Positions 1-10,700 of a DNA stretch of 20,000 nucleotides are shown one piece after another. The notes under the pieces were generated by a model. That model was not told the origin of the DNA. It worked only from the letters and a program-made list of their open reading frames with translations, and searched no databases. Source of the stretch: Glandiceps talaboti (Eukaryota; Hemichordata; Enteropneusta; Spengelidae); assembly GCF_964340395.1 (NCBI RefSeq), contig NC_135563.1, positions 14,242,151-14,262,150 on the forward strand. The letters run 5' to 3'. The translations under genes and the position numbers were made by a program. Positions within the stretch are counted from its first letter, which is position 1. Each line of letters starts with the position of its first letter.

Positions 1-8
1 TAAACTAT

Positions 9-57
9 CAATACAATACAATACAATACAATACAATACAATACAATACAATACAAA
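9..57. repeat. ATACA pentanucleotide tail of the outer LINE
   Basis: About ten copies of ATACA/CAATA. On the minus strand they follow AATAAAG and read as TGTAT repeats. This is the usual 3' end of CR1/L2-type LINEs, so the array is an element tail and not an independent microsatellite. Confidence 0.8.
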
Positions 58-591
58 CTTTATTGATCCTTATCGAGAAATTTCAGTGTCTGCCATAAAA
101 AAAAACAATTTAAACGAGTAAATAAAAACAATTAAAACGAGTAAATATAAGCAAGACTTTTACAATCGAAATATGTATATAATCAAGATAGAAGAATGAC
201 AACAACTCGTAATGCGTGGGCTTTAAAAAAAACAGTGGCCACGGCTAAACATGTGACAATGTATGGCTACAGTCGAGGTCTGTCTGTTGGTTGTGTAATT
301 TAATTGCTGTCGAGATGAATGATTGTTTATAGCGTGCTGTCCAGGTGCGAACATGCGTGGGAGTCTGAGTCTGCCGCTTCTACCTATTCGTTGATTGTCA
401 AGTTCTGACCTTAGTGGACGTGTGTCGCAGCTAATATTTTTCTCAGTCTGTCCATAATGTGTCTGCGGTATACGTTGTCAATGTTAGTCTGTTTATGACC
501 CACCACCCCTCCGACTTTTCTGATGAATTTGTCGAGTCTGTCTTTGTCTTGTTTAGGAATATTTCCAGCCCAACATACTAGTCCAAAAGTA

Positions 592-1352
592 AATAAATAA
601 AATATTTATTGCCATTGTGAATCATTTTAAAAAAATTACGGTAGGAAAATGTTGCGATGTCGCTCAGAACAAACAATCTACAATCCATACAAGACAACAC
701 CAAAACTAGCGACATGACACAAGAGTAAAACTGTTAAAACTATACAATAGTTAATTAAAAGGTTATCACGACAGTGACTGAACTGCACGTGGGAAGAAAC
801 TGTTGCTAAAACGTACAGACTTGACTTTTAAAGATCGACCGCGGCGGCCAGAAGGGAGCAACTGAAAAAGGCCATTTGCGGGATGCGTACTGTCACTAGC
901 AAGCAATAAGAGAGGCTCTACGGACAATTCAGTGGTGGTAGATATTTTCAAGAAAGAGCAAATCTGTGCCAATTATTTTCGATGCAGTGGCCACGTTCTT
1001 GTTCAGCTTCAATTTATCGCTTTTGGATACGGCTCCAAACCAAACAGTTATCGAAAAAGTTAGTAAACTTTCAATAACTGCTCTGTAGAATTGAACCATT
1101 GTACTCTTAATTCTGAACTTTTTTAACTGCCTCAGAAAGTAAAGACGTTGCTTAGCCCTTTTCATGATGTTATCAGTATTCTTATCCCACTTTAAATCAT
1201 CCGAAATTATAGATCCTAAGAATCGAACTTGAAGCTGTTAGCAATTTCTATGGGTTTGCCATTGATTTCAAGTGGTTCTAGCTGGGATTTGTTTTTTTCC
1301 GGAAGTCAATGGTCATTTCTTTTGTTTTTGAAACATGGCGTGCTCAGAGTTT
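592..1352 (-). mobile_element. Second LINE 3' fragment inserted into the outer LINE
   Basis: This fragment carries the C-terminal end of a related but distinct non-LTR reverse transcriptase ORF. In minus-strand order it reads VSKTKEMTIDFRKK (near 1320), LEPLEINGKPIEIANSFKF (near 1250), FLGSIISDDLKWDKN (near 1200), KRAKQRLYFLRQLKKF (1165-1115), then LTFSITVWFG and ATASKIIG. After a frameshift near 930 it continues DSTHPANGLFQLLPSGRR to the terminal FFPRAVQSLS, with a stop at 766-768. A roughly 175-bp 3' UTR ends in an ATTT-type tail at 592-607. It repeats the segment already present in the outer element (DFRKK/DFRRK, LYFLRQL/SYCLRKL), so it is a separate copy. AAAGTA occurs at both boundaries (586-591 and 1353-1358), as expected for a target-site duplication. 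At least three frameshifts make it inactive. Confidence 0.8.
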
Positions 1353-2190
1353 AAAGTATAAAACATTTGTAGTAGATCTACGCACTAACGTTAAAAGATC
1401 TCAGTTTTCTCAAGCAGTACGATCGATTGTGAAGTTTTTTGACAATGGCATGTGTGTGTTAACGTTCTGTTTCCATGATAGCTTACAATCGAGAGTCATT
1501 TTGAACTCTATCTACAACTTCACCCTTGATCAAAATATCTTCGTACACAGACGGCTTTCTTCTGAAATCGATTATCATTTCCTGATTTAGTTTTACCCAC
1601 ATTAAGTTCTAGATATTCCGGTCACATCAGTTTACAAATGTCGTGTCTATACGCTGTGTCATCGTCGTCTGTTATCAGTCCAATCAGTCGAGTGCTGTCG
1701 GCAAACTTACCAATTGGGCACGACTCGTGCGAATTTCTAGAATCAGCCGTATATATGGAAAATAGAAAGGGAGACAGTACAGTCCCCTGTGGTGCCCCGG
1801 TATTTTGTACAAAATGTCGGAGAGCATATCTGGATAAACTTTCACGTATTGCGGTCGATTTGTGAGATAGTCCAGTGTCCATAAAGCAGTCAACTTGGAA
1901 TGTTGAGATTCATATTTAGAAGTTTTTCTGCTAATAAGTGTGGCTGTATCGTATTAAAAGTGATTGAAAAGTTGAAAAACATGAGGCGTACAAAGGTTCC
2001 TGGATTGTCTAAATGTGAATAAATGTTGTTTCACGTTTAAGACGAATATACCAGCGTCTTCAACACTACGTTTACTTCTGTATGCAAACTGTAAAAGGTC
2101 CATGAACTCAGATACTAGAACCTGGAGGTGTGGGAGTAGGACTCTTTCAAATACTTTCATAAGAGCTGATGGAAGAATCAAACACAAAAC

Positions 2191-2908
2191 TGTTTATTTG
2201 TGTTCACAGTGAGATAAAATGTAACATTTCATATCAGTATGCCCTATCAGTGCCTCTATGTTATTTGTGTAATTCATAGCAAAAACCGTTGCGTGAGATA
2301 TAAAAAACACCGTGTTGTCTAATTACAATTCTATAGTTTTTTCTGGGTTGGTAGTATGTGACCACCAGAATCCAAAGTTCATGAAAATACATCTATTTTC
2401 TGGAGCGGTGTTTCCCTTTAAAGTCTTACGGTTTTAAATCGTTTGGTATTTCGTCGTCCAAGCTTTAACCATGGCATCGTGGCATATTTACAATTTTTCC
2501 TATACATCTATCATCCTACGCACAATACTTTTTATATATTCATTTCTGTAGTCGTGCTCAGAGGGTGTTTACAAATTGCAATCACACACAGAGTCTGTAT
2601 CCGTGGGTATTCATGATAAATCAAAGGTTTCAACATGTTGATATTGTAGTCCTGTAGGGTTTCTATTTCAATAGTGGGTGTCATGTTAAAGTCAAGATGT
2701 CATTATTTGAGTGTAAACGAAATCCAACCACCCATAGGGGTCAGAAAAAACATGGCCACACACATTATAAAATCGTTTTATTGGTACGAAATACTTACAC
2801 CACACATTATTGTCAATAACAAGATATATTGCCAAATATAGTATTATAAAAGTGCCAAACATATTATAAGCTGTTATACACAGGCTGATATGTAACCGTT
2901 TTGGGAAA
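2191..2908. other. No gene recognised
   Basis: AT-rich sequence between the LINE and the CATA/CA array. I see no protein similarity, no tRNA-like boxes and no clear repeat structure. It may be older repeat debris, but nothing diagnostic is visible. Confidence 0.5.
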
Positions 2909-2925
2909 TACATACATACATACAT

Positions 2926-2987
<62 letters not shown>

Positions 2988-3057
2988 ACATACATACACA
3001 CATACATACATACACACATACATACATACATACATACATACATACATACATACATAC
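2909..3057. repeat. Compound (CATA)n(CA)n microsatellite
   Basis: CATA repeats, then about 20 CA units, then mixed CATA/CACA and a second CATA run. It reads open in three minus-strand frames (Met-Tyr-Val-Cys repeats) only because the period lacks stops. No coding function is implied. Confidence 0.97.
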
Positions 3058-3059
3058 AA

Positions 3060-4455
3060 ATACTATATAGTTGAAGTGTCTTGCTTTAGGACAGCGTTAC
3101 CCTTATAAGTTAGCAATCTGCCCAGAAAGCTGTCACAAATAACTCTAACTACCGTGTTGTCGTAAGGTCAATGAATCACTAACCTGGTGCCACAAAACTT
3201 CATCATATCAAATGCGCCTGGCATCGAAGCATCACAAATCAATTTGATACATATGCGTGTTCTAAATAACAACGAACATTGGTTTTGTGCAAATATGTAC
3301 TTTTCGCCATGTTTTCTGACTTCGGTGATCTTCGGTGTCAGAGGAGGTGCCGAAGGTTATGCTCGGAAGTATTCCCGTAAGTCTCAGATTAGGTGTTGTT
3401 CGTTTTAGCAAGCAGGTTTCAATCGCACTGCCTGTTTTCGTACACTAAAAACATGATGGAAGGAAGTCTGTAATGTATTTCTATTCCCCGTGATGATATA
3501 TTATTATAATATGCCATCCTTTTCCGGATGTGAATTCTTTTTGCTACTTTTGCAAGGAAAATACTGCCAATGCGACGTAACCTTGATATCAATATTGCGA
3601 ACATATCATTTTCATTAGTAAATAACATCCCCCAGATTGTGTGTTTTTAGTTAATGAATTTTTGAAGTTTTCAGTGCTGTGGAAAAAATCAGGAGTTAGT
3701 ATTTTTTGGTATTAAAAGGAAGAAGGCTGTATAGCCTAATACGTACCGAAGACGTTCGAACGGAGTTTTTTTATTGAGAACGGTTTTAGATTTAACAAAG
3801 GCACACAATTTCAAAAGGATAGCCAGTTTGAACGATTTCTGCTGGCGTTGTATGTTGGGTTCTTTTATTGTCAATTGAATAGCAAAAGAAATGCAAAGCA
3901 TTCTGTGTAATGGAACGAAAAATCAACACTCAGTAACTGTCCATACACTAAGTCAACCACCAAATAAAACAAGTCGGAGCATATTAAAGATTTTAGTAGT
4001 CAAATGGTTGGTTAATAAGCAAAATTGACTGAAATATCGACAGGCATCCAGATCTTTGCATCGTAATATGTACGTCAAATGACAATTACATGACACTGTT
4101 TATTGGTACTCGGTTCCGCGTATCTGATCATCGCGACACTCCCACCTCTCTTCAATCTTGCCTGTGTACTTTGACGCATGTTACGGTAGAATAAATATCA
4201 CCCACCTATCTGTTTCTGTAAACTGCAATTCTCCCGTCTTTGTCTGCCTTATTATAACCAGCAATTATTAAGTTATTATTTGTTAAATCTTTTAAGAAGG
4301 TAATACAAAATGTATAAATCTATGTATGGGAGTCCACAACTAGAGATAATGACATGCATGATATAATAGCTTGGTCCTGTGTGACAGTCGAGACAACCCA
4401 AACATAGCTGTTTCTTCTCGCAATATATATAATAATTGTCGCAATTAATTCAAAT
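3060..4455. other. No gene recognised; weak SINE-like vestige at the left edge
   Basis: At 3073-3096 a sequence like GTCTTGCTTTAGGAC resembles the CTTGCCCAAGGAC motif of the SINE at 14.4 kb. At 3183-3193 the minus strand resembles a tRNA A box (GGCACCAGGTT). No B box is visible, so I do not call a SINE here. The rest, to about 4.45 kb, has only short unrecognised frames. Confidence 0.4.
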
Positions 4456-4695
4456 TTGGCTAATATATTGTGGACGGCACTTTGCCGCATGCAGAATTTT
4501 ATATTGCTACTCCATATCGAAAGTAGTCGTGAATATTCCCTCGGACGAGCAGACGTAGCGCATGACATTGAACAAACTGACTGTCTTGCGGATACAAAAG
4601 ATGCACTGTTACTGAATCGCGGTAAGCAAAGGAGAGACGGCAAATCAAAGGAAGCTCTTCACGACTTCAATAATCTTGTTCGTGGGCATGAATAA
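4456..4695 (+). other. Candidate coding exon with a TPR-like motif (weak)
   Basis: An open frame of 79 codons from ATG 4456 to TAA 4693-4695. Residues about 49-75 contain NRG, a Gly eight residues later, then EALHDFNNL, matching the spacing of the small and aromatic positions of one tetratricopeptide repeat. A possible splice acceptor, GCATGCAG, ends at 4494 inside the frame, so this could be a terminal exon. Only one repeat is visible, the upstream residues are unlike any family I know, and no neighbouring exon is apparent. A chance ORF is at least as likely. Confidence 0.18.
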
Positions 4696-4699
4696 ATTT

Positions 4700-5257
4700 C
4701 ACAGCTCGTTTATTCTTTTTAAAACCAAATATATACAAGAGTTTGTAGATAACTAAACATCACTAATAATATCTCTTATTTGAGTGAACGACCAACTAAA
4801 ACTGTTAAACTCAAATTATTAGTAAATTTAATACCAATGAATAGTCTCACCAATATCGATCAAGTAGCAATATAAATACTAGTAAATCACTCTGACTAGC
4901 ACTTCTTGGTATGTTGCATGAATTTAAGTGGTTCTCATACAATGTGGCTACTTGCAGTGTCTGTTCATTGGTATGCTTCCGATGCCGCCACAATGCAATT
5001 TGAACTGCTGATGTAGTGAGAACACTGAATTCTGTCTTTACAATTCTGACAGACAATTTCAATGAGATCATGCTCGAGGCAAAGTCCCAGTCATATTTTT
5101 CAATTTTATCTTTGCCTTTCACACGTCGTTGTCTGACTGAATATAGTCATTTCATTCAGTGTGTTTTTTATAGACTTGCCTTGTGTTCTGTTTCTTTGAG
5201 GTATGAGTAGTTAAAGCATGATAACTGAAGTGTCTACTGCTTTACTTCTAATATATA

Positions 5258-5261
<4 letters not shown>
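4700..5261. other. No gene recognised
   Basis: A minus-strand frame of about 90 codons (4847-5122) exists here but shows no motif, signal or family resemblance. I treat it as chance. Confidence 0.45.

Positions 5262-5308
<47 letters not shown>
5262..5308. repeat. TA dinucleotide array 1
   Basis: Near-perfect TA repeat, separated from the next array by a 28-bp unique spacer (5309-5336). Confidence 0.97.
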
Positions 5309-5311
<3 letters not shown>

Positions 5312-5334
5312 ATAGACATGTTACATATACTTAG

Positions 5335-5336
<2 letters not shown>

Positions 5337-5396
<60 letters not shown>
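5337..5396. repeat. TA dinucleotide array 2
   Basis: About 30 TA units leading directly into the left arm of the foldback element. Confidence 0.97.
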
Positions 5397-5400
<4 letters not shown>

Positions 5401-5529
5401 AAATGAAAGAAGACGAGTCTGATATTACATTGTGGAATTACTATTACACCCGATGATCCTTCTGGTGAAACGGTCCGTAGTGTAATTCCACAATGTAATA
5501 TCAGACTCGTCTTCTTTCATTTTATGTAT
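5394..5529. repeat. 48-bp perfect foldback (inverted repeat) with a 40-nt centre
   Basis: The left arm (5394-5441) and right arm (5482-5529) are exact reverse complements. The arms begin CATAAAATGAAAGAAG and end TGTGGAATTAC, with three TA-array bases extending the match. Perfect identity over 48 bp means recent formation or conversion, or selection on the stem. The centre contains GATGATCC, TGAAACGG and CCGTA elements that fit a hammerhead-like layout (see the overlapping entry). As RNA from either strand it would be a very stable hairpin. Confidence 0.95.
5443..5486 (+). ncRNA. Degenerate type I hammerhead-like motif in the foldback centre
   Basis: The plus strand gives stem I ATTACAC/GTGTAAT (5443-5449 with 5480-5486), core CCGATGA (5450-5456), a short stem II of two C-G pairs with loop TTCT (10.1/11.1 is a T-T mismatch), GAA (5467-5469), stem III ACGG/CCGT (5470-5478), and A5479 at the cleavage position. 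Compared with the consensus CUGANGA, the second base is C instead of U, and the usual G-C closing pair of stem II is absent. Both changes predict weak or no cleavage. The long foldback arms would extend stem I with a 4-nt bulge. Confidence 0.45.
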
Positions 5530-5893
<364 letters not shown>

Positions 5894-5894
5894 G

Positions 5895-5940
5895 CATCTC
5901 CTGACGAGTGATTTACTAACGAAACAGGCTTGTAGAGACG
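5895..5940 (+). ncRNA. Type I hammerhead ribozyme, minimal, predicted GUA cleavage site
   Basis: All conserved positions are present in order. Stem I 5' strand TCTC (5897-5900); core CTGACGA (5901-5907); stem II closed by G5908-C5920 and T5909-A5919; GAA (5921-5923); stem III ACA (5924-5926) / TGT (5931-5933) with loop GGCT, including the required A15.1-U16.1 pair; A5934 as nucleotide 17; stem I 3' strand GAGA (5935-5938). C5895-G5940 adds a pair beyond one A-C mismatch. Cleavage would follow A5934. The very short stem III and open stem I match hammerheads known from Penelope-like elements and animal retrozymes. No reverse transcriptase lies alongside, so the source element is unknown. Activity is inferred from fold only. 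Confidence 0.62.
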
Positions 5941-5969
5941 GAAAACCCTACTTGATTTTCTTCTACCCT

Positions 5970-5973
<4 letters not shown>

Positions 5974-6064
<91 letters not shown>
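5974..6064. repeat. Compound (TA)n(TGTA)n(TG)n microsatellite
   Basis: TA to 6000, TGTA to about 6026, then TG to 6064. It closes the repeat block that begins at 5262. Confidence 0.97.
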
Positions 6065-6067
<3 letters not shown>

Positions 6068-7543
6068 ACAGTTGGCATTTTGATGTCTTTGTCCTATTTC
6101 AACCCTACGGTGCAGAAGGAACACAATGACAATTCTACAGGAGGATACCCTAAGTGGACGCTAAGGTGATGGATAAGTGTGTGTTGTTACACGTAAAAAA
6201 ATGTTGGAGCCTTTTTAACAAATGAGGGATAGAGACGGATTAGTCAGACTACTGTCCACTTAATTTGTGAAAACCATGAATAAAATTGACCTAGATATTA
6301 ACTAAATTGGAGAAGAATCTCAGGTCATGCGATCAATTCCTCGAAGCGTACACTACTGTAGATAAGACAGAAACTACCCTGTGGTGCTTTATGTACACGA
6401 TCATTAAATTTTCAAGTAATTAGTCTCCGTTTGACAATTTACTATACAACATGCTGTACACACTAAAAGGTCGCCGCGCTCCAATTGCGCGACTTTGTGA
6501 ATAATTACCACCGTACGATTACAACGGACCATTTTGTGACATGATATATTGCAGAATAAAAACCAGGGGAAATTAACTTATAGGCGTATATTTCTTTTGA
6601 AAATACTCTCTTCCTTCGTCGTTGTTCATCTAATTTGTATACTGGCCAAGCAACCTTAAAGGTAATGTTGATAAATAGTCTTCTCATCGTGACGATTGAC
6701 AGTGATATATATCATGCACATCCAATTCTCAAGTTTGTTGCCTAAATCAGAAGTAATCAATGATCTGATTGGATGACATTGTAAATTGACGATTGTAATG
6801 TTAGTTTAATACGATGATCACAGATTTCTATATACGAACAGCAGAACATTCGATATACCTACAAATTCATCAGGTAGAAAACGAAGCGAGAAAATGACTA
6901 AAGGGAATTGTTGTAATATAAATATTGCACGAAGGAAAGAGTTAAGACGAAACGTTAACTACACCATGGAATTACAAGGAAATCGAAACGTGAAATGAAG
7001 TGCATATAGTTTGCTCATTGTAATCCCAGTAGTGTTATGGGGGTATCGATATCACGAGGAAAGCTTAGGTGTACGTAGATTGATCCGAACAGTCGCATCG
7101 CAGTGACTTGACCTTATGTCAACTCATTTTACTAGTTTACATTCAATCAACAAACCGAAGAACTAAATACCTAGTCAGATATATCATTAGCTGTTCACAT
7201 ATATGCTGTCTGCTACATGTCAGATTGTAAACGTTTTCGCTTGTGTGATTTTTGCACGTTAAACGGTGTGTATACGTAGTTTTAAATCTGGTTCCAATCC
7301 ATTAAACCTAAGATTCCTCCATAACTGTTCTCATTTTTAAAAATTTCACTGCCGATTTGAGGCTTTATTGATGTATGTCATGTTAAATCGTTGTTGGGTT
7401 TGAATTGGTTTCCCTATTCATGCAATTCAAGCAATCAAGAGAGCTGTCATGCAAATGAAGGAGGGGTGAAAGAAGTAGAATGCGGACTGATGCAAGCAGT
7501 TTGTATAACTCGAGAGTTATCTAGATAGTAAATAAGTGGAAGA
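6065..7543. other. No gene recognised
   Basis: No open frame with family resemblance and no RNA gene boxes. The longest frame (about 60 codons on the minus strand at 6505-6687) looks like chance. Confidence 0.5.
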
Positions 7544-7556
7544 GGGGGGGGGGGGG
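7544..7556. repeat. Homopolymer run of 13 G
   Basis: An uninterrupted G run in AT-rich surroundings. Its length is likely polymorphic and prone to sequencing error. Confidence 0.9.
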
Positions 7557-7693
7557 CTAATCGTTTCACGACCATACAATATTCATTTGTAAACCTATTG
7601 ATACACCGAGAAATGAACACAACATAGTATTTCCCATTTTAAGATCTTTTTCCTTATTTATGTTTCTGTCATTTATCTATTTCGCGATGTCCG

Positions 7694-7718
7694 TTTTGTT
7701 TGTTTGTTTGTTTGTTTA
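7694..7718. repeat. (TTTG)n microsatellite
   Basis: Five to six TTTG units. Confidence 0.9.
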
Positions 7719-7719
7719 C

Positions 7720-10700
7720 CTAAAAAGATAAATAGACCAATAAGTAAGAATAACGGAGAGTAGCTATGCTAAATGTGTGTAAGCATTGGGATAGTTTTGA
7801 AGTCTGAGATTAAATACGGGGTTGTAGATAAGCGAAAAACATAACCACCCACTTTCTTGGCCTTTCAACATTTTACTGTGTGTAGTTTTGGTATTTCCCC
7901 TCCCCCTGACTTTTACGGAATATGTCCACCTACATTTTATAACTTTTTACATATTTCAAAATTTAGTTACATCCCTTAAAGGGGAGGAATACATCCATAT
8001 CGGTGATAACCGAGGATGATAAATGTTGATGAGTCTCTGAACACTTTCTAATAACTAGTGAATTGCAAAGTCGTGTTGGTGTCTGTCGTTGTTTGTATTG
8101 CAAATTTATCTTCACTCTGACCCAGTGTAGTGTTTGACGGAAATGATGCAATGATAGCAACAAAATGTATATATATAGGCGTAAATGTTGGAATGCGCAT
8201 ATATCCTGGATATTGTTCATATGTAAACACTGCGAATTGACAACATTATCCTACTCACTCTCTGTGAATATCACATTCCTTGGTTGATATGACACAGATT
8301 ATTCGCTGAATACCATATGACCAATTTTGACGAAAAGTAAAGGAGAGACGGTGATTATCTCGAGACGGGTCCTTAAATTGAGTGTAACAACATATTCCTA
8401 TGTGTAGGTGTTTCACGTTTCTATATTCGTGCGTCTGTAAGGGGAAAGGTAATAGGCCACTTATGACAGTGTTTGACATTTAAGACGTGTGTTTGCTGTA
8501 TGCTATGGTTCATTTTTCCTTTGTGATGAGAATGGATGAGTTTGTGTACACTTTAGGCCCAATGGACCAATTGATTCATTCTATCTCAGTCTAGTATTAC
8601 ACCTTATGTCGTTCTCGGTTACTTCATTTCCTGATGTCAGACATTTATATGTTACTGTAACGTCAATTTTCAAGGAGAGTACCATTTGCCGTCGTATTAT
8701 TTGGGTCCTTATTTCTCAAGTTGACAAAATTTCCAGATGATGACACGGAAGTTGATAGTGCAATCTTTAAGCGTACTGTATATACATCATTCATATTTGA
8801 GTCAGTTCAGTCCGATTCACAGTTGCTGGGCAGAACGACGTAGGGCGTGTGTTCAGATGGGCTAGTAACAGCTAAATGGTTAAACAATACTGTGTTTTCA
8901 CTCGTTCTTTAGGAGTACCTTATTTCAAGTGATTTGGACTAATTGATGGAATGTCATTCGACATGTGTGTTATTCAGTTGCTCGTTTAAGTCCTTTGAAT
9001 CACAGCAATAAACTACAAATGGGCGAATTTGTATGACTTACGACATCTCTACAATCAGGGGCATCATAAATAGCATCATTACTGTGTTGGAATGAATATA
9101 CCTTTAAACGTTTATTGCACTATCAAATTGAACAAAATACTGTTCCTTTGTGAATGCTATTCCAGTACTAGTAAATATATACAATACACCACAGTTTGAC
9201 TTATTCACAAGGATACAATTCTTGAATTATTTAGTTTTGAAAAAAATCAGATTCTCCACGATCATTACCCAGTATACACTCGTTCCGTAAAGACAATTAA
9301 AGGAACAGTATAGCTGTTACTATACTTTAGACATCGCATAAAAACATTTCTCGAAAAACTGTCAAATTTGTCAGATTCTGACTTTTCTTTCAAAATGCTG
9401 AAGATATTCCCCGTAGCTGTACTTGAGTATGTGGTGAAAGGTTTTTCGTGCAAGCTGTATTTCCTATTCGACACCTCCTTCACTTACAGTTTATAATTTC
9501 TGGTTCCAGCAATTACTTCACAGCAACGCGTAGTATAAGCGATATAGTTGCTGGCTATATTACGACATCGTCTATTTCATGTTGTATGCTCGAGCAAGTA
9601 AAAACTACAAGAGTTAAAACGCCCATTCAGTAATCTGGCTTCAAAATGTTATTCACCAGAGCAAACCAGAAGATCGAGTTAGATATCCCAGTCTCTGGGC
9701 TAAGAGTAAAACAGATACTTACTGAAATGTCAACTGACATATAATAGCTCTAGTGATAACTTACGTTGTCAGCTTCTAAGACAGATGAAGATATCGTTAC
9801 ATGTAATAACACGTAGCTACGTAATAGCTAACTACATTTCTTGCAGTTTACTTATCATCTTATTTGGTGTTCTTTAAAGGCATATACAACAATACTGTAC
9901 TTTAAATTTTAAAACAGTAATCAACTCGCCCATCTGTAAGATGCAATTCTTCTCAATAACGCACAATGACAGCAATATCGCAAATACCTGTTTGGATGCC
10001 ATGTTTTGAGCAAAACAATACATGGCCGTGCATTGTACTATGCAGTGTTGCATCCTGTTCGGTTCTGCTGCATTACTTTGGAAGCGAGGTGAGAAGAACA
10101 AATCGCATTACTTGAATAAACAAACATAACACATTATTGTATAAGCTATTGATATAGTCAGCACTTTTATATCGCGTGATTGTTAATCGTGCAATCCCTT
10201 TGGAATATGGTGACATCATTTATTTACTGCTCTTAATTTCGAATCGTATGTTTTGGTAAAGTATTGAATAAAAGAAACAGAATCTGACTATGAGAGAAGG
10301 AGATCGGTGGATGGAGTTCTGTCCTAGAGTTTAGTCTTTTGCTGACTCTAGCATAGCTCTTACACTAACACTGTGATCACGCTTCTATACTTAGTTTGTG
10401 ATTTCGACAACTAAACTGGTGTGTACCGTTTTCTCTGTGAGCACTGATAGCAAGCAGTTCTATCGTAAGAGACTAATTTGTGACTTTATCCAAGCCCGGA
10501 GATCCAGTACCCCGATGGACACTAATTGACAAGATCGGAAAGTAGCGTTTATGCTAAAATGGCTTGTTCATACAAAAAAGACGAAACTTCAGTTATTGCG
10601 TATCTACGGTAACCGTTCTAGTCGGATTTTAGATTAATTGCTTGTGTCAGTAGCTAAATTTGTTCCAGAACACGATGTTTTTAACATGACATTTATTCTA

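Larger units (their letters stand above)
1..2190 (-). mobile_element. Degenerate CR1/L2/Rex1-like LINE, 5'-truncated, split by a nested insertion
   Basis: The outer element is in two pieces on the minus strand, about 2190-1359 and 591-1. Reading 5' to 3', the first piece encodes reverse-transcriptase segments in several frames: LQFAYRSKRSVEDA near 2090, motif A near 1990, GAPQGTVLSPFLFSIY near 1780, motif C near 1700, and the thumb/connection region EMIIDFRRK near 1570 and SYCLRKLRSFNVS near 1400. The second piece resumes at FGLVCWAGNIPKQDK (near 570) and runs to YKQSFISTAIKLHN (near 300). Its reading frame ends at 245. A 3' UTR follows, with AATAAAG on the minus strand (58-64), and the element finishes in the tandem tail. 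Both catalytic motifs are damaged: the Asp of motif A is Asn, and motif C reads FADS. Frameshifts and stops show an old dead copy. The clade is inferred from motif resemblance only. Confidence 0.85.

Noticed and set aside
1309-1590. Plus-strand 93-codon frame
   Set aside because: It lies antisense to the LINE reverse-transcriptase remnant, whose minus-strand motifs explain the sequence.
2692-3059. Met-Tyr-Val-Cys repeat frames on the minus strand
   Set aside because: Translation of the CATA/CA microsatellite in three frames; no coding evidence.
4847-5122. Minus-strand 91-codon frame
   Set aside because: No motif, no signal peptide or membrane pattern, and no supporting neighbour.
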